Assembly (NCBI GenBank): GCA_023412175.1
Contig: JAEYOB010000697.1
Coordinates: 1-8,035 of the forward strand
Source: Pseudomonadota bacterium
GTDB taxonomy: Bacteria > Pseudomonadota > Alphaproteobacteria > Azospirillales > Azospirillaceae
Direction of reading: 5' to 3'
Length of the DNA: 8,035 bases
Each line of letters starts with the position of its first letter. The first letter of the stretch is position 1. This document shows, piece by piece, positions 1 to 5,820 of this stretch. The notes below the pieces were generated by a model. The model did no database searches, had not been told where the DNA came from, and saw nothing but the letters and a program-made list of their open reading frames with translations. The translations under genes and the position numbers were made by a program.

Positions 1-147
1 CGTTTGATCCTGGTACTCGGCGCGTGCGTGGCGAATGCTGATCACGCCGCACACGAGCGTCATGAACGAGAGGAAGCCAGCGACGCGGACCATGCCGCGC
101 AGGTGCTTCGCCTTCTCGGGACTGTACTTTCCGCGTCGCAGGATCAT
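1..147 (-). CDS. Small single-span membrane protein, 3' end outside the window
   Basis: The minus strand has an open frame from an ATG at 147-145 to the window edge, 49 codons with no stop, so the C-terminus is missing. A good ribosome binding site (AAGGAAG at 162-156) lies 8 bases before the ATG and decides the start. The N-terminus is basic (MILRRGKYSPEKAKHLRG). It is followed by a hydrophobic stretch at about residues 19-38 (MVRVAGFLSFMTLVCGVISI), then polar residues, which suggests one membrane span with the N-terminus inside. It begins 43 bases after the stop of the preceding minus-strand gene, so the two are probably co-transcribed. I do not recognise the family. The pairing of a Gly-rich secreted-looking protein with a small membrane protein would fit a secretion, pilus or phage module, but that is a guess. 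Confidence 0.45.
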   Translation of the reverse strand, partial: MILRRGKYSPEKAKHLRGMVRVAGFLSFMTLVCGVISIRHARAEYQDQT

Positions 148-190
148 GGTGACGTCTTCCTTCGATCAGGCCCGGGCGCGTCGTCGTTAC

Positions 191-568
191 TCACCTGAAG
201 AGGTCCATGAAGCCGCCGCCGCTCCGCACCATGTCGATGCCGAACCGCGCCCACGCGATGAGCTGGCTGCCGTACTTTTTCTCGTTGCAGGTGACCGCCG
301 AGGCCGCCGAGACGTTGCTCGTCAGAGCAAGCTTACCGTACTGGATGGACGCGTTCTGCCCGCGGGCGTTCGTGTCCCAGACCGCTTGCCAGTTCGCCGT
401 GCCGCTCAGCGTCCCGGAGGCGCTGTTCCAGCTCCGGTTCACGGCGGCCGAGTCGGGCAGGCCGGAGCGCTGCGCTGCGGGCGCAGCCGGGTTGTCGCCG
501 GGCACGGTCCCGCCGCCGCCGCTCTGACCGATGCCGCCGCCGCCGTTCTCGCATCCGTGCTCAGCCAC
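191..568 (-). CDS. 3' part of an unrecognised Gly/Ser/Asn-rich protein, 5'-truncated at a junction
   Basis: The frame ends at a TGA (193-191) and can be read back to a GTG at 568. Its first few codons overlap the unrelated FAD oxidoreductase, so the true gene probably enters at about 552 and has lost its 5' end. About 119 residues of native sequence remain. They comprise a Gly-rich linker (GGGGIGQSGGGGTVPGDNP), an Asn/Ser/Thr-rich region (near NRSWNSASGTLSGTANW), one cysteine in AVTCNEKKYG and the C-terminus GIDMVRSGGGFMDLFR. No usable ribosome binding site was found for the GTG. Residue make-up resembles an exported or structural protein (pilin-like, phage or conjugation), but no diagnostic motif is visible and I do not assign a function. 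Base composition looks less GC-extreme than the catabolic genes to the right, in keeping with a different origin. Confidence 0.4.
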   Translation of the reverse strand: MAEHGCENGGGGIGQSGGGGTVPGDNPAAPAAQRSGLPDSAAVNRSWNSASGTLSGTANWQAVWDTNARGQNASIQYGKLALTSNVSAASAVTCNEKKYGSQLIAWARFGIDMVRSGGGFMDLFR

Positions 569-975
569 GGGAAGCGTGCGCTCAGTTCCTCTGGCGTCAG
601 CAGCGCCACCGCCACGTCGCTGGCGCGCTGGATGGCGTGGGTCTGCCGCAGCACCGGCTCGCCGGCCGGCGTCGCGAGGTAGAGATAGCCGGGCGTGCGC
701 AGGCCCAGGTCCACCGGGTCGCCGTCAACCGACAGGTGCTCGGTGGCGTTCTGGAGGAAACCCAGCCCGAAGCGCGACAGCGCGATGTTGGCCGGGGTGG
801 AGAACTGCTGGCGGATCGAGCTGGCGGACAGCGCCGAACTGGCCGTCGCGTAGGACGGGTCGCGCTCGACCACCGCGACGGTGCCGCCGAAGCCGGGGTC
901 GGATGCCAGGAAATAGGCTGTGGCGCACCCCATCACGCCGCCGCCGACGATCACCACATCGAAGCGCTGAATCAT
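439..975 (-). pseudogene. FAD-dependent oxidoreductase (DAO family), truncated after about residue 141
   Basis: The ATG at 975-973 is preceded by GGAGG 10 bases upstream, which is preferred over an in-frame start at 1026. Residues 1-40 form a Rossmann FAD-binding unit (VVIVGGGVMGCATAYFLA, with GGGVMG at 11-16, and VAVVERDP closing beta-2). Then come SSALSASSIRQQFSTPANI and LTPEELSARFPWLSTD, typical of D-amino-acid/sarcosine/FOXRED1-like oxidoreductases. Homology-like sequence stops at D141 (555-553). The frame then runs as Arg/Ala/Pro-rich nonsense to a stop at 441-439, so only 553-975 is the real gene. Family members are about 380-400 residues, so substrate-binding and C-terminal FAD-contact regions are lost and the product should be inactive. 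It lies 51 bases after maiA on the same strand, probably the last gene of that operon. The original substrate cannot be told. Confidence 0.75.
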
Positions 976-1026
976 GTGTTCTTGTCCTCCCGGCACCATC
1001 GGGCCAGAGGATGGGCGCGTCGTCAA

Positions 1027-1668
1027 CTATTCCGCGTCCGGCTGCCGTTCCGGCGCCGCGTCGGCGAAGGCCGGCAGGGCGCGCGCCGCCGCGGCGAGGC
1101 GCACGAGGGTCGGATAGGGCGTCAGGTCGCAGTCGAACCGCTCGGCGTTGTAGACCTGCGGCACGAGGCAGACGTCGGCCAGCGTCGGCTGGTCGCCGTG
1201 GCAGTAGCGCCCGGTGCGCGGGTCGTTCGCCAGCATCGCCTCCAGCGCCGCAAAGCCCTCGGCGATCCAGTGGCGGTACCAAGCGTTGCGCGCCTCCTCG
1301 TCCAGCTCCAGCTCGCGGCCCAGGTGCTTCAGCACGCGCAGGTTGTTCAGCGGGTGGATGTCGCAGGCGATGGTCAGCGCGATCGCCCGCACCCGCGCAC
1401 GGCCGGGCGCATCGGCCGGCAGCAGGGTCGGGTGCGGGTGCACCTCCTCCAGGTATTCGATGATCGCCAGTGACTGGGTGAGCGGCGCGCCGTCGTCGGT
1501 CTCCAGGACGGGGACGAGCTTCTGCGGGTTGAGTGCGGCGAAGGGCGGCTCCGCCTGCGCGCCCTTGCGCAGGTGCACGGAGACGTGCTCGGGGGTGAGG
1601 CCCTTGAGGTTCAGCGCGATGCGCACGCGGTACGCGGCGGAGGAACGGAAATAGCCATAGAGCTTCAT
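1027..1668 (-). CDS. maiA: Maleylacetoacetate isomerase (zeta-class glutathione S-transferase)
   Basis: This 213-residue protein has the normal family length. It isomerises maleylacetoacetate to fumarylacetoacetate with glutathione, the middle step of homogentisate degradation, in the cytoplasm. The N-terminal thioredoxin-like domain starts with KLYGYFRSSAAYRVRIALNL, holding the zeta-class SSxxxR active-site signature (S9, S10, R14). The glutathione-binding segment follows at about 48-72 (NPQKLVPVLETDDG, then TQSLAIIEYLEE). The helical C-terminal domain has IACDIHPLNNLRVLKHL (about 100-116) and GDQPTLADVCLVPQVYNAERF (about 158-178). Its ATG overlaps the TGA of the small upstream ORF (ATGA), with only a weak ribosome binding site of its own, which suggests translational coupling. 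hmgA and fahA on the other strand support MaiA over maleylpyruvate isomerase. A MarR-type operator lies in the upstream promoter. Confidence 0.95.
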   Translation of the reverse strand: MKLYGYFRSSAAYRVRIALNLKGLTPEHVSVHLRKGAQAEPPFAALNPQKLVPVLETDDGAPLTQSLAIIEYLEEVHPHPTLLPADAPGRARVRAIALTIACDIHPLNNLRVLKHLGRELELDEEARNAWYRHWIAEGFAALEAMLANDPRTGRYCHGDQPTLADVCLVPQVYNAERFDCDLTPYPTLVRLAAAARALPAFADAAPERQPDAE

Positions 1669-1775
1669 AGGGCACCCCGCATCAGGGACGGCAGCAGCAC
1701 CGCGCCGAACGAGCCGAGCGCCGCACCGGCGCTGAGTGCCTGCACGACCGTGCGGCGGGAGACGCTGGTCTTCAT
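1665..1775 (-). CDS. 36-residue Tat-signal-like ORF translationally coupled to maiA
   Basis: The ATG at 1775-1773 is preceded by a strong purine-rich site (GGGAAGGAAG). The product is 36 residues: MKTSVSRRTVVQ, then a hydrophobic run (ALSAGAALGSFGAVLLPSL), then MRGAL and a stop. The SRR-T-V-V-Q start and moderately hydrophobic core look like a twin-arginine export signal (S-R-R-x-F-L-K type). Yet there is no mature protein: the TGA overlaps the maiA start as ATGA. It is the first reading frame after the likely operon promoter. It may be the stub of an exported protein, for example a periplasmic solute-binding protein, deleted down to its signal. Alternatively it may be kept as a leader that feeds ribosomes to maiA, or be a true small membrane peptide. 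I cannot choose between these from one sequence. Confidence 0.5.
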   Translation of the reverse strand: MKTSVSRRTVVQALSAGAALGSFGAVLLPSLMRGAL

Positions 1776-1825
1776 GGTCTTCCTTCCCTCCCCAGGGCCG
1801 CGTCCGGCGCAGCCTCCTTGATATT

Positions 1826-1839
1826 GTTTCAGATGAAAC
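1826..1839. promoter_or_regulatory. Inverted-repeat operator, probable MarR site in the maiA promoter
   Basis: GTTTCAGATGAAAC is a perfect inverted repeat (GTTTCA, 2-base spacer, TGAAAC). It covers the predicted -10 box of the minus-strand promoter ahead of the Tat-like ORF and maiA. A second copy of the same half-sites in the same spacing lies in the marR/hmgA divergent region at 2429-2442. MarR dimers typically bind short palindromes overlapping promoters, so binding here would block RNA polymerase. Assignment to the neighbouring MarR is inference. Confidence 0.7.
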
Positions 1840-1862
1840 CTTTCGTGCACCGTGATTGTCAA
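1833..1862 (-). promoter_or_regulatory. Sigma-70-type promoter for the tat-orf/maiA operon
   Basis: Read on the minus strand, a perfect TTGACA -35 box (1862-1857) is followed after 18 bases by TTTCAT (1838-1833), matching four of six -10 positions. The -10 falls inside the inverted repeat at 1826-1839. Transcription would start at about 1826, leaving a leader of about 50 bases before the small ORF at 1775. The placement of -35, operator and downstream ribosome binding site is coherent, but no start site has been mapped. Confidence 0.55.
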
Positions 1863-1911
1863 GCCGGACTGTTGGTTATGCTGCCCACCTTTTCCCAGGC
1901 GGAAGGGAGCG

Positions 1912-2409
1912 TCAGTCGACACCCTCCGCGCCGTTCGGCGCCATGCCCTCGGCCTGCGCGTGCAGCTTGGTCAGCAGCACGTCCAGTTGCCGGACCTCCT
2001 CGGCCGTCAGCGTTTCCAGAACCTCGCGCTCCATGGCGCGGGCCAGCGGGACGATCTGCTGGTAGACGCCGCGTCCCTTGCGCGACAGCGCCAGCATGTT
2101 CTGCCGCTGGTCCAGCGGGTTGTCCTTGCGGTTCACCAGCCCGGCGCTCACCAGCCGGGTCACCGCGCGGCTGACCTTGGCCTTGTCCATCGCCGTGCGG
2201 GTGCAGATGTCCTGCGAGGAGGCCGGCGCGTAGCGCCCCAGCACCGCCATGACCCGCCACTCCGGGATGGAGATCCCGAACGCCGTCTCGTAGCGGCGGG
2301 CGAACGCCTTGCTGACGAGGTTCGACACCACCGACAGCCGGTAGGGCAGGAAGCGGCTGAGTTCCAGGGCGTCCCCGGCATCCACGACGGGTTCATTGGT
2401 GGTCTGCAT
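1912..2409 (-). CDS. MarR-family transcriptional regulator, probable repressor of the homogentisate genes
   Basis: The protein has 165 residues, the usual length for MarR. It shows the standard plan: an N-terminal dimerisation helix (about 14-44, RFLPYRLSVVSNLVSKAFARR), a winged helix-turn-helix at about 48-112, and a C-terminal helix pair. The start of the domain is ISIPEWRVMAVLGRY. The recognition helix lies in MDKAKVSRAVTRLVSAGLV (74-92). The wing carries the family signature D-x-R-x-x-x-L-x-L-S (D100, R102). It is transcribed divergently from hmgA, with 94 bases between the two starts. Matching GTTTC-N4-GAAAC palindromes lie in this gap and in the maiA promoter, so it probably represses itself and both catabolic arms until a pathway aromatic acid binds. 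Its own ribosome binding site is weak, in keeping with low-level expression. The ligand is not visible from sequence. Confidence 0.93.
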   Translation of the reverse strand: MQTTNEPVVDAGDALELSRFLPYRLSVVSNLVSKAFARRYETAFGISIPEWRVMAVLGRYAPASSQDICTRTAMDKAKVSRAVTRLVSAGLVNRKDNPLDQRQNMLALSRKGRGVYQQIVPLARAMEREVLETLTAEEVRQLDVLLTKLHAQAEGMAPNGAEGVD

Positions 2410-2428
2410 AAAGCGGCACTTGCGAATC

Positions 2429-2442
2429 GTTTCGTTTGAAAC
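2429..2442. promoter_or_regulatory. Second MarR-type operator in the marR/hmgA divergent region
   Basis: GTTTCGTTTGAAAC contains the same GTTTC-N4-GAAAC arms as the site at 1826-1839 (one mismatch in the inner base pair). It lies 20 bases before the marR ATG and about 61 bases before the hmgA GTG, where it can control both directions. I could not pick convincing -35/-10 boxes here. TTGCGA at 2420-2425 is a weak candidate for the hmgA -35. Confidence 0.65.
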
Positions 2443-2503
2443 AATCCTACTGGTGGAGCATGCAGCGTCAAGCCCCGCGGCGATGGGGCAGGGGAGGATA
2501 TCC

Positions 2504-3649
2504 GTGAAGAGCTACATCAGCTTCCCGCGTGTCGAGGGCAGCGCATCGCGCCAGGCGCACGCCGACCTGCCCGCCGGCACCTACGAGCGCGAGCTTGGTA
2601 AGGAAGGTTTCTTCGGCCCGGCCACACACATGTACCACCGCCACCCGCCGACCGGCTGGACGGACTGGGACGGCCCGCTGAAGCCGCGCGCCTTCGACCT
2701 GACCAAGCTGAACGCCGAGCACCCGAGCCCCTGGGACGCCGGGCCGGTGCTGCACAACGCGCATGTCCGCATGCGGCTGTGGCGGGCGCCGGAGCGCATG
2801 GACCATCTGGCGCGCAACGGCGACGGCGACGAGCTGCTGTTCGTCCACACCGGCCGCGGCGACCTGTTCTGCGACTACGGGCATCTGCCGTTCCGTGCCG
2901 GCGACTACATCGTGCTGCCGCGCTCGACCATGTGGCGGATCGAATGCGCCGAGCCGGTGACGGTGCTGCTGATCGAGGCGACCGGCTCCACCTACCGGCT
3001 GCCGGACAAGGGCATGCTGGGGCCGCACGCCGTCTTCGATCCGGCGGTGCTCGACGTGCCGCGGATCGACGACGCCTTCAAGGCGCAGCAGGACGAGCGC
3101 GCGTGGCAGGTGCGCATCAAGCGCCGCAACGCGATCACCACCGTGACCTATCCGTTCAACCCTCTGGACGCCGTGGGCTGGAAGGGCGACCTCAGCGTCG
3201 TGCGGCTCAATGTCGAGGACATCCGGCCGCTGATGAGCCACCGCTACCACCTGCCGCCCAGCGCCCACACGACCTGGGTGGCCGACCGGTTCGTGGTCTG
3301 CACCTTCGCTCCGCGCCCGTTTGAGAGCGATCCGGGGGCGCTGAAGGTGCCGTTCTACCACAACAACGACGACTATGACGAAGTGCTGTTCTACCACGCC
3401 GGCGACTTCTTCTCGCGCGACAACATCCATCCGGGGATGGTCACCTTCCATCCCTGCGGCTTCACGCACGGGCCGCACCCCAAGGCGCTGAACAACGCCT
3501 TCACCCCGAAGAAGCCGGCCACCGACGAGTACGCGGTGATGCTCGACGCCCGCGATGCGCTGGAGGTCGGCGAGGCGGCGGCAAGCGTGGAGTTCGAGGG
3601 CTACGTGGACTCGTGGAAGACGCCGGCGCCCCCGAAGGCTGCGGAGTGA
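2504..3649 (+). CDS. hmgA: Homogentisate 1,2-dioxygenase (short form)
   Basis: The likely start is the GTG at 2504, with GGGGAGGA 5 bases upstream. The ATG at 2396 would overlap marR and the operator. The product is 381 residues, shorter than classical HmgA (about 430-445). It is a bicupin, iron(II)-dependent, ring-opening dioxygenase that converts homogentisate to maleylacetoacetate in the cytoplasm. The N-terminal part has YISFPRVEGSASRQAHAD and FFGPATHMYHRHPPTGW. A first cupin spans about 83-160 (DELLFVHTGRGDLFCDYG, YIVLPRSTMWRI). The C-terminal cupin carries the candidate iron ligands H286 and E293 in FYHNNDDYDEV and H322 in FTHGPHP. These match the HGD pattern of a His and Glu close together and a later PHGP-type His. 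fahA starts 4 bases after the stop, so the two are co-translated. It could act on a substituted homogentisate, which sequence alone cannot exclude. Confidence 0.9.
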   Translation: MKSYISFPRVEGSASRQAHADLPAGTYERELGKEGFFGPATHMYHRHPPTGWTDWDGPLKPRAFDLTKLNAEHPSPWDAGPVLHNAHVRMRLWRAPERMDHLARNGDGDELLFVHTGRGDLFCDYGHLPFRAGDYIVLPRSTMWRIECAEPVTVLLIEATGSTYRLPDKGMLGPHAVFDPAVLDVPRIDDAFKAQQDERAWQVRIKRRNAITTVTYPFNPLDAVGWKGDLSVVRLNVEDIRPLMSHRYHLPPSAHTTWVADRFVVCTFAPRPFESDPGALKVPFYHNNDDYDEVLFYHAGDFFSRDNIHPGMVTFHPCGFTHGPHPKALNNAFTPKKPATDEYAVMLDARDALEVGEAAASVEFEGYVDSWKTPAPPKAAE

Positions 3650-3653
3650 CGCC

Positions 3654-4679
3654 ATGAAACTCGCAACCCTGAAGGCCGGCGGCCGCGACGGCACCTTGGT
3701 CGTCGTCTCCCGCGACCTGACCCGCACTGTGGCCGTGCCGGAGATTGCCGAGACGCTGCAATCCGCGCTCGACCGCTGGCCGGAGACCGAACCGGCCCTG
3801 CGCATCATCGCCGAGCGATTAGAGGGCGGGCACGAGGAGGGCGCGTTCGCCTTCGATCCGGCGCAGTGCGCGGCGCCGCTGCCGCGCGCCTACCAGTGGT
3901 GCGACGGTTCGGCCTACGTCAACCACGTGGAACTGGTGCGCAAGGCGCGCGGCGCCGAGATGCCGCCCAGCTTCTGGACCGTCCCGCTGATGTACCAGGG
4001 CGGATCGGACCGCTTCATCGGCCCCTGCGATCCCATCGAGGCGATCTCGGAGGAGCACGGCATCGACCTGGAGGCGGAAATCGCCGTGGTCACCGGCGAC
4101 GTGCCGATGGCGGTGACGCCGGAGGAGGCCGGGCGGCACGTCAAGCTGCTGATGCTGGTGAACGACGTGTCGTTGCGCGGGCTGATCCCGGCGGAACTGG
4201 CCAAGGGATTCGGCTTCTTTCAGTCGAAGCCGGCGTCCAGCTTCTCGCCGGTGGCGGTGACGCCGGACGAGCTGGGGCCGGCGTGGCGGGACAACAGGGT
4301 GCATCTGCCGCTGCTGTCCCGGATCAACGGCCAGGAGTTCGGCCGGCCGGACGCCGGCACCGACATGACCTTCGACTTCGCCCGCCTGATCGCCCACGCT
4401 GCGGCGACCCGGCATTTGGGCGCCGGGACGGTGGTCGGCTCCGGCACGGTGTCGAACAAGCTGGACGGCGGGCCGGGCAAGCCCATCGACCAGGGCGGCG
4501 TCGGCTATTCCTGCCTCGCCGAGGTACGGACGGTGGAAACCATCCTCGACGGCAAGCCGACGACACCATTCCTCCGCTTCGGCGACCGCGTGCGCATCGA
4601 GATGATGGACGTGCACGGGCACAGCATCTTCGGGGCGATCGACCAGGAGGTGGTGCGGTACGAGCCCACCCGATCCTGA
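3654..4679 (+). CDS. fahA: Fumarylacetoacetate hydrolase family protein (fumarylacetoacetase)
   Basis: The product of 341 residues would cleave fumarylacetoacetate to fumarate and acetoacetate, the last step of homogentisate breakdown. An N-terminal domain (about 1-75, MKLATLKAGGRDGTLVVVSR) precedes the FAH fold. Recognisable segments are YQWCDGSAYVNHVELVRKAR (80-99), VPLMYQGGSDRFIGPCDPI, DLEAEIAVVTGDVP with the metal-binding E140 and E142, and LMLVNDVSLR with D171. The catalytic core continues through FGFFQSKPASSFSPVAVTPDE, GSGTVSN and GYSCLAEVRTVETI. It is shorter than the animal enzyme (about 420) but normal for the bacterial FahA-like group. It starts 4 bases after hmgA ends and shares its mRNA. 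FAH-family enzymes vary in substrate, and the choice rests on hmgA and maiA being next to it. Confidence 0.9.
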   Translation: MKLATLKAGGRDGTLVVVSRDLTRTVAVPEIAETLQSALDRWPETEPALRIIAERLEGGHEEGAFAFDPAQCAAPLPRAYQWCDGSAYVNHVELVRKARGAEMPPSFWTVPLMYQGGSDRFIGPCDPIEAISEEHGIDLEAEIAVVTGDVPMAVTPEEAGRHVKLLMLVNDVSLRGLIPAELAKGFGFFQSKPASSFSPVAVTPDELGPAWRDNRVHLPLLSRINGQEFGRPDAGTDMTFDFARLIAHAAATRHLGAGTVVGSGTVSNKLDGGPGKPIDQGGVGYSCLAEVRTVETILDGKPTTPFLRFGDRVRIEMMDVHGHSIFGAIDQEVVRYEPTRS

Positions 4680-4687
4680 CTCTTTCT

Positions 4688-4715
4688 CGTCATCCCCGCC
4701 TTCGCGGGGATGACG
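4688..4715. repeat. Palindromic intergenic repeat, possible weak terminator
   Basis: CGTCATCCCCGC and its exact reverse complement GCGGGGATGACG form a 12-base-pair stem with a CTTC loop, 8 bases after the fahA stop. The sequence belongs to the dispersed CGTCATTCCCGC-type repeats common in Proteobacteria. Read through on the minus strand it gives the tell-tale peptide VIPAKAGM seen when such repeats are translated. No T-run follows in either direction, so it may stabilise the hmgA-fahA mRNA end or attenuate rather than end transcription. The MBL gene starts 29 bases after the stem. Confidence 0.65.
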
Positions 4716-4744
4716 GCCAAAAAATGTATGGAATGGGAGGAGCC

Positions 4745-5695
4745 ATGGCCAAGGCGTTCGCATCCCAGGCCGACCTGGACGAGAAGACGGAGACCTTTGC
4801 CGAACTGGCGGAGGGCGTGTACTGCCTGACGGCGGAGGGTGACCCCAACTCCGGCGTCATCGTCGGTGACGACGGCGTCATGGTGATCGACGCCCGCGCC
4901 ACCCCGGCCATGGCCGAGGACCTGATGCGCCACATCCGCGGCGTGACCGACAAGCCGGTCAGGCACGTGATGCTGACCCATTACCACGCCGTCCGCGTGC
5001 TGGGCGCCTCGGGCTACCACGCCGACAAGGTGATCGCGTCGGACGAGACCTATGCGCTGATCCGGGAGCGCGGCGAGCAGGATATGGCCTCGGAGATCCA
5101 GCGCTTCCCGCGCCTGTTCAAGGCGGTGGACACCATCCCCGGCCTGACCTGGCCGACCATCGTCTTCCACGACCGGATGGTGATGTGGATGGGCAGGCGC
5201 GAGGTGCACATCATCCACGCCGGCCGCGGCCACACCAAGGGCGACACCGTGGTCTGGCTGCCCAGGGAGAAGGTGCTGTTCTCCGGCGATCTCGTGGAGT
5301 ACGGCGCGACACCCTATTGCGGCGATGCCTACTTCACCGACTGGCCGGGCACGCTCGACCGCCTCGCCACCTTCGGCGCAGAGAAGATGGTGCCGGGCCG
5401 CGGCGAGGCGCTGACCAGCGCCGCCCAGGTGCAGGAGGGCCTGACCCAGACGCGCGGCTTCCTCACCGACCTGACGGCGGTGGTGAAGGAGGGTGTGGCG
5501 GCCGGGCACGGCCTCAAGCAGGTCTACCGCGCGGCTCTGGAGCGGCTGGAGCCGAAGTACGGGCACTGGGTGATCTTCCAGCACTGCATGCCCTTCAACG
5601 TCACCCGCTGCTTCGACGAGATGAGCGGCGTCACCGATCCGCGCATCTGGACCGCCGAACGCGACATCCAGATGTGGAAGGACCTGAACGACTAG
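4745..5695 (+). CDS. MBL-fold metallo-hydrolase with an altered metal motif
   Basis: The ATG at 4745 follows GGGAGG at a good distance. The product has 316 residues. The N-terminal half begins the beta-lactamase fold (VYCLTAEGDPNSGVIVGDDGVMVIDARATP, about 25-54). The first metal motif reads T-H79-Y-H81-A-V83-R84-V-L-G instead of HxHxDH: both histidines of site 1 remain, but Asp and His of site 2 are Val and Arg. Later ligands are present: H163 in GRGHTKGDT, D182 in LFSGDLVEYG and a possible H280 in IFQHCMP. Thus one metal could still bind. The gene follows fahA by 65 bases and is probably in the same unit, across a hairpin. Similar MBL proteins accompany homogentisate-type clusters, but the substrate is unknown. 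Thioester, lactone or a side-product hydrolysis are possible roles, none shown here. Confidence 0.88.
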   Translation: MAKAFASQADLDEKTETFAELAEGVYCLTAEGDPNSGVIVGDDGVMVIDARATPAMAEDLMRHIRGVTDKPVRHVMLTHYHAVRVLGASGYHADKVIASDETYALIRERGEQDMASEIQRFPRLFKAVDTIPGLTWPTIVFHDRMVMWMGRREVHIIHAGRGHTKGDTVVWLPREKVLFSGDLVEYGATPYCGDAYFTDWPGTLDRLATFGAEKMVPGRGEALTSAAQVQEGLTQTRGFLTDLTAVVKEGVAAGHGLKQVYRAALERLEPKYGHWVIFQHCMPFNVTRCFDEMSGVTDPRIWTAERDIQMWKDLND

Positions 5696-5720
5696 GGGAA
5701 AAGCGGGTCGGGAGGAACGC

Positions 5721-5814
5721 ATGCAGCAGCACGGCGTGACCGGTGCTGGTGAACCGCCGCCTGATCCTGCTGCTCGCCCGGCGCATCGGCGACGCCGGCG
5801 CATTGGTGGAATGA
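5721..5814 (+). pseudogene. Decayed DUF2783 gene
   Basis: Twenty-five bases after the MBL gene an ATG at 5721 has an excellent ribosome binding site (GGGAGGA at 5710-5716), but its own frame gives only Pro/Arg-rich nonsense. In another frame, 5743-5814 reads VLVNRRLILLLARRIGDAGALVE and then a stop. This resembles the C-terminal half of DUF2783 proteins (about 60 residues, with a core like LNARLILLLANxIGDxxVL). A stop at 5737-5739 cuts this frame from anything upstream. The simplest reading is an internal deletion with frameshift that joined the start to the last third of the gene. DUF2783 genes, as I recall, sit beside FAD-dependent aromatic hydroxylases and MBL proteins in such clusters. The match is by eye from a short stretch. 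Confidence 0.5.
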
Positions 5815-5820
5815 GGCGCA

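Noticed and set aside
531..1473. Plus-strand ORFs of about 280-310 codons opposite the oxidoreductase and maiA
   Set aside because: Arg/Pro/Ala-rich shadows. The minus strand carries MaiA and a clear FAD-binding motif.
2396..2503. Upstream ATG at 2396 as the hmgA start
   Set aside because: It would add 36 residues overlapping marR and the operator, with no ribosome binding site. GTG at 2504 has GGGGAGGA at the right distance and starts at a natural-looking N-terminus.
2468..3808. Long minus-strand frame of 446 codons across hmgA and the start of fahA
   Set aside because: It is the antisense shadow of hmgA, rich in Arg/Val/His with no fold-like motifs and no ribosome binding site. The plus strand encodes recognisable enzymes.
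3866..4744. Plus-strand frame through fahA that joins in frame with the MBL gene, giving a 609-codon ORF
   Set aside because: The upstream half is Arg/Gly/Pro-rich out-of-frame sequence of fahA. A strong ribosome binding site and ATG at 4745 mark the true MBL start.
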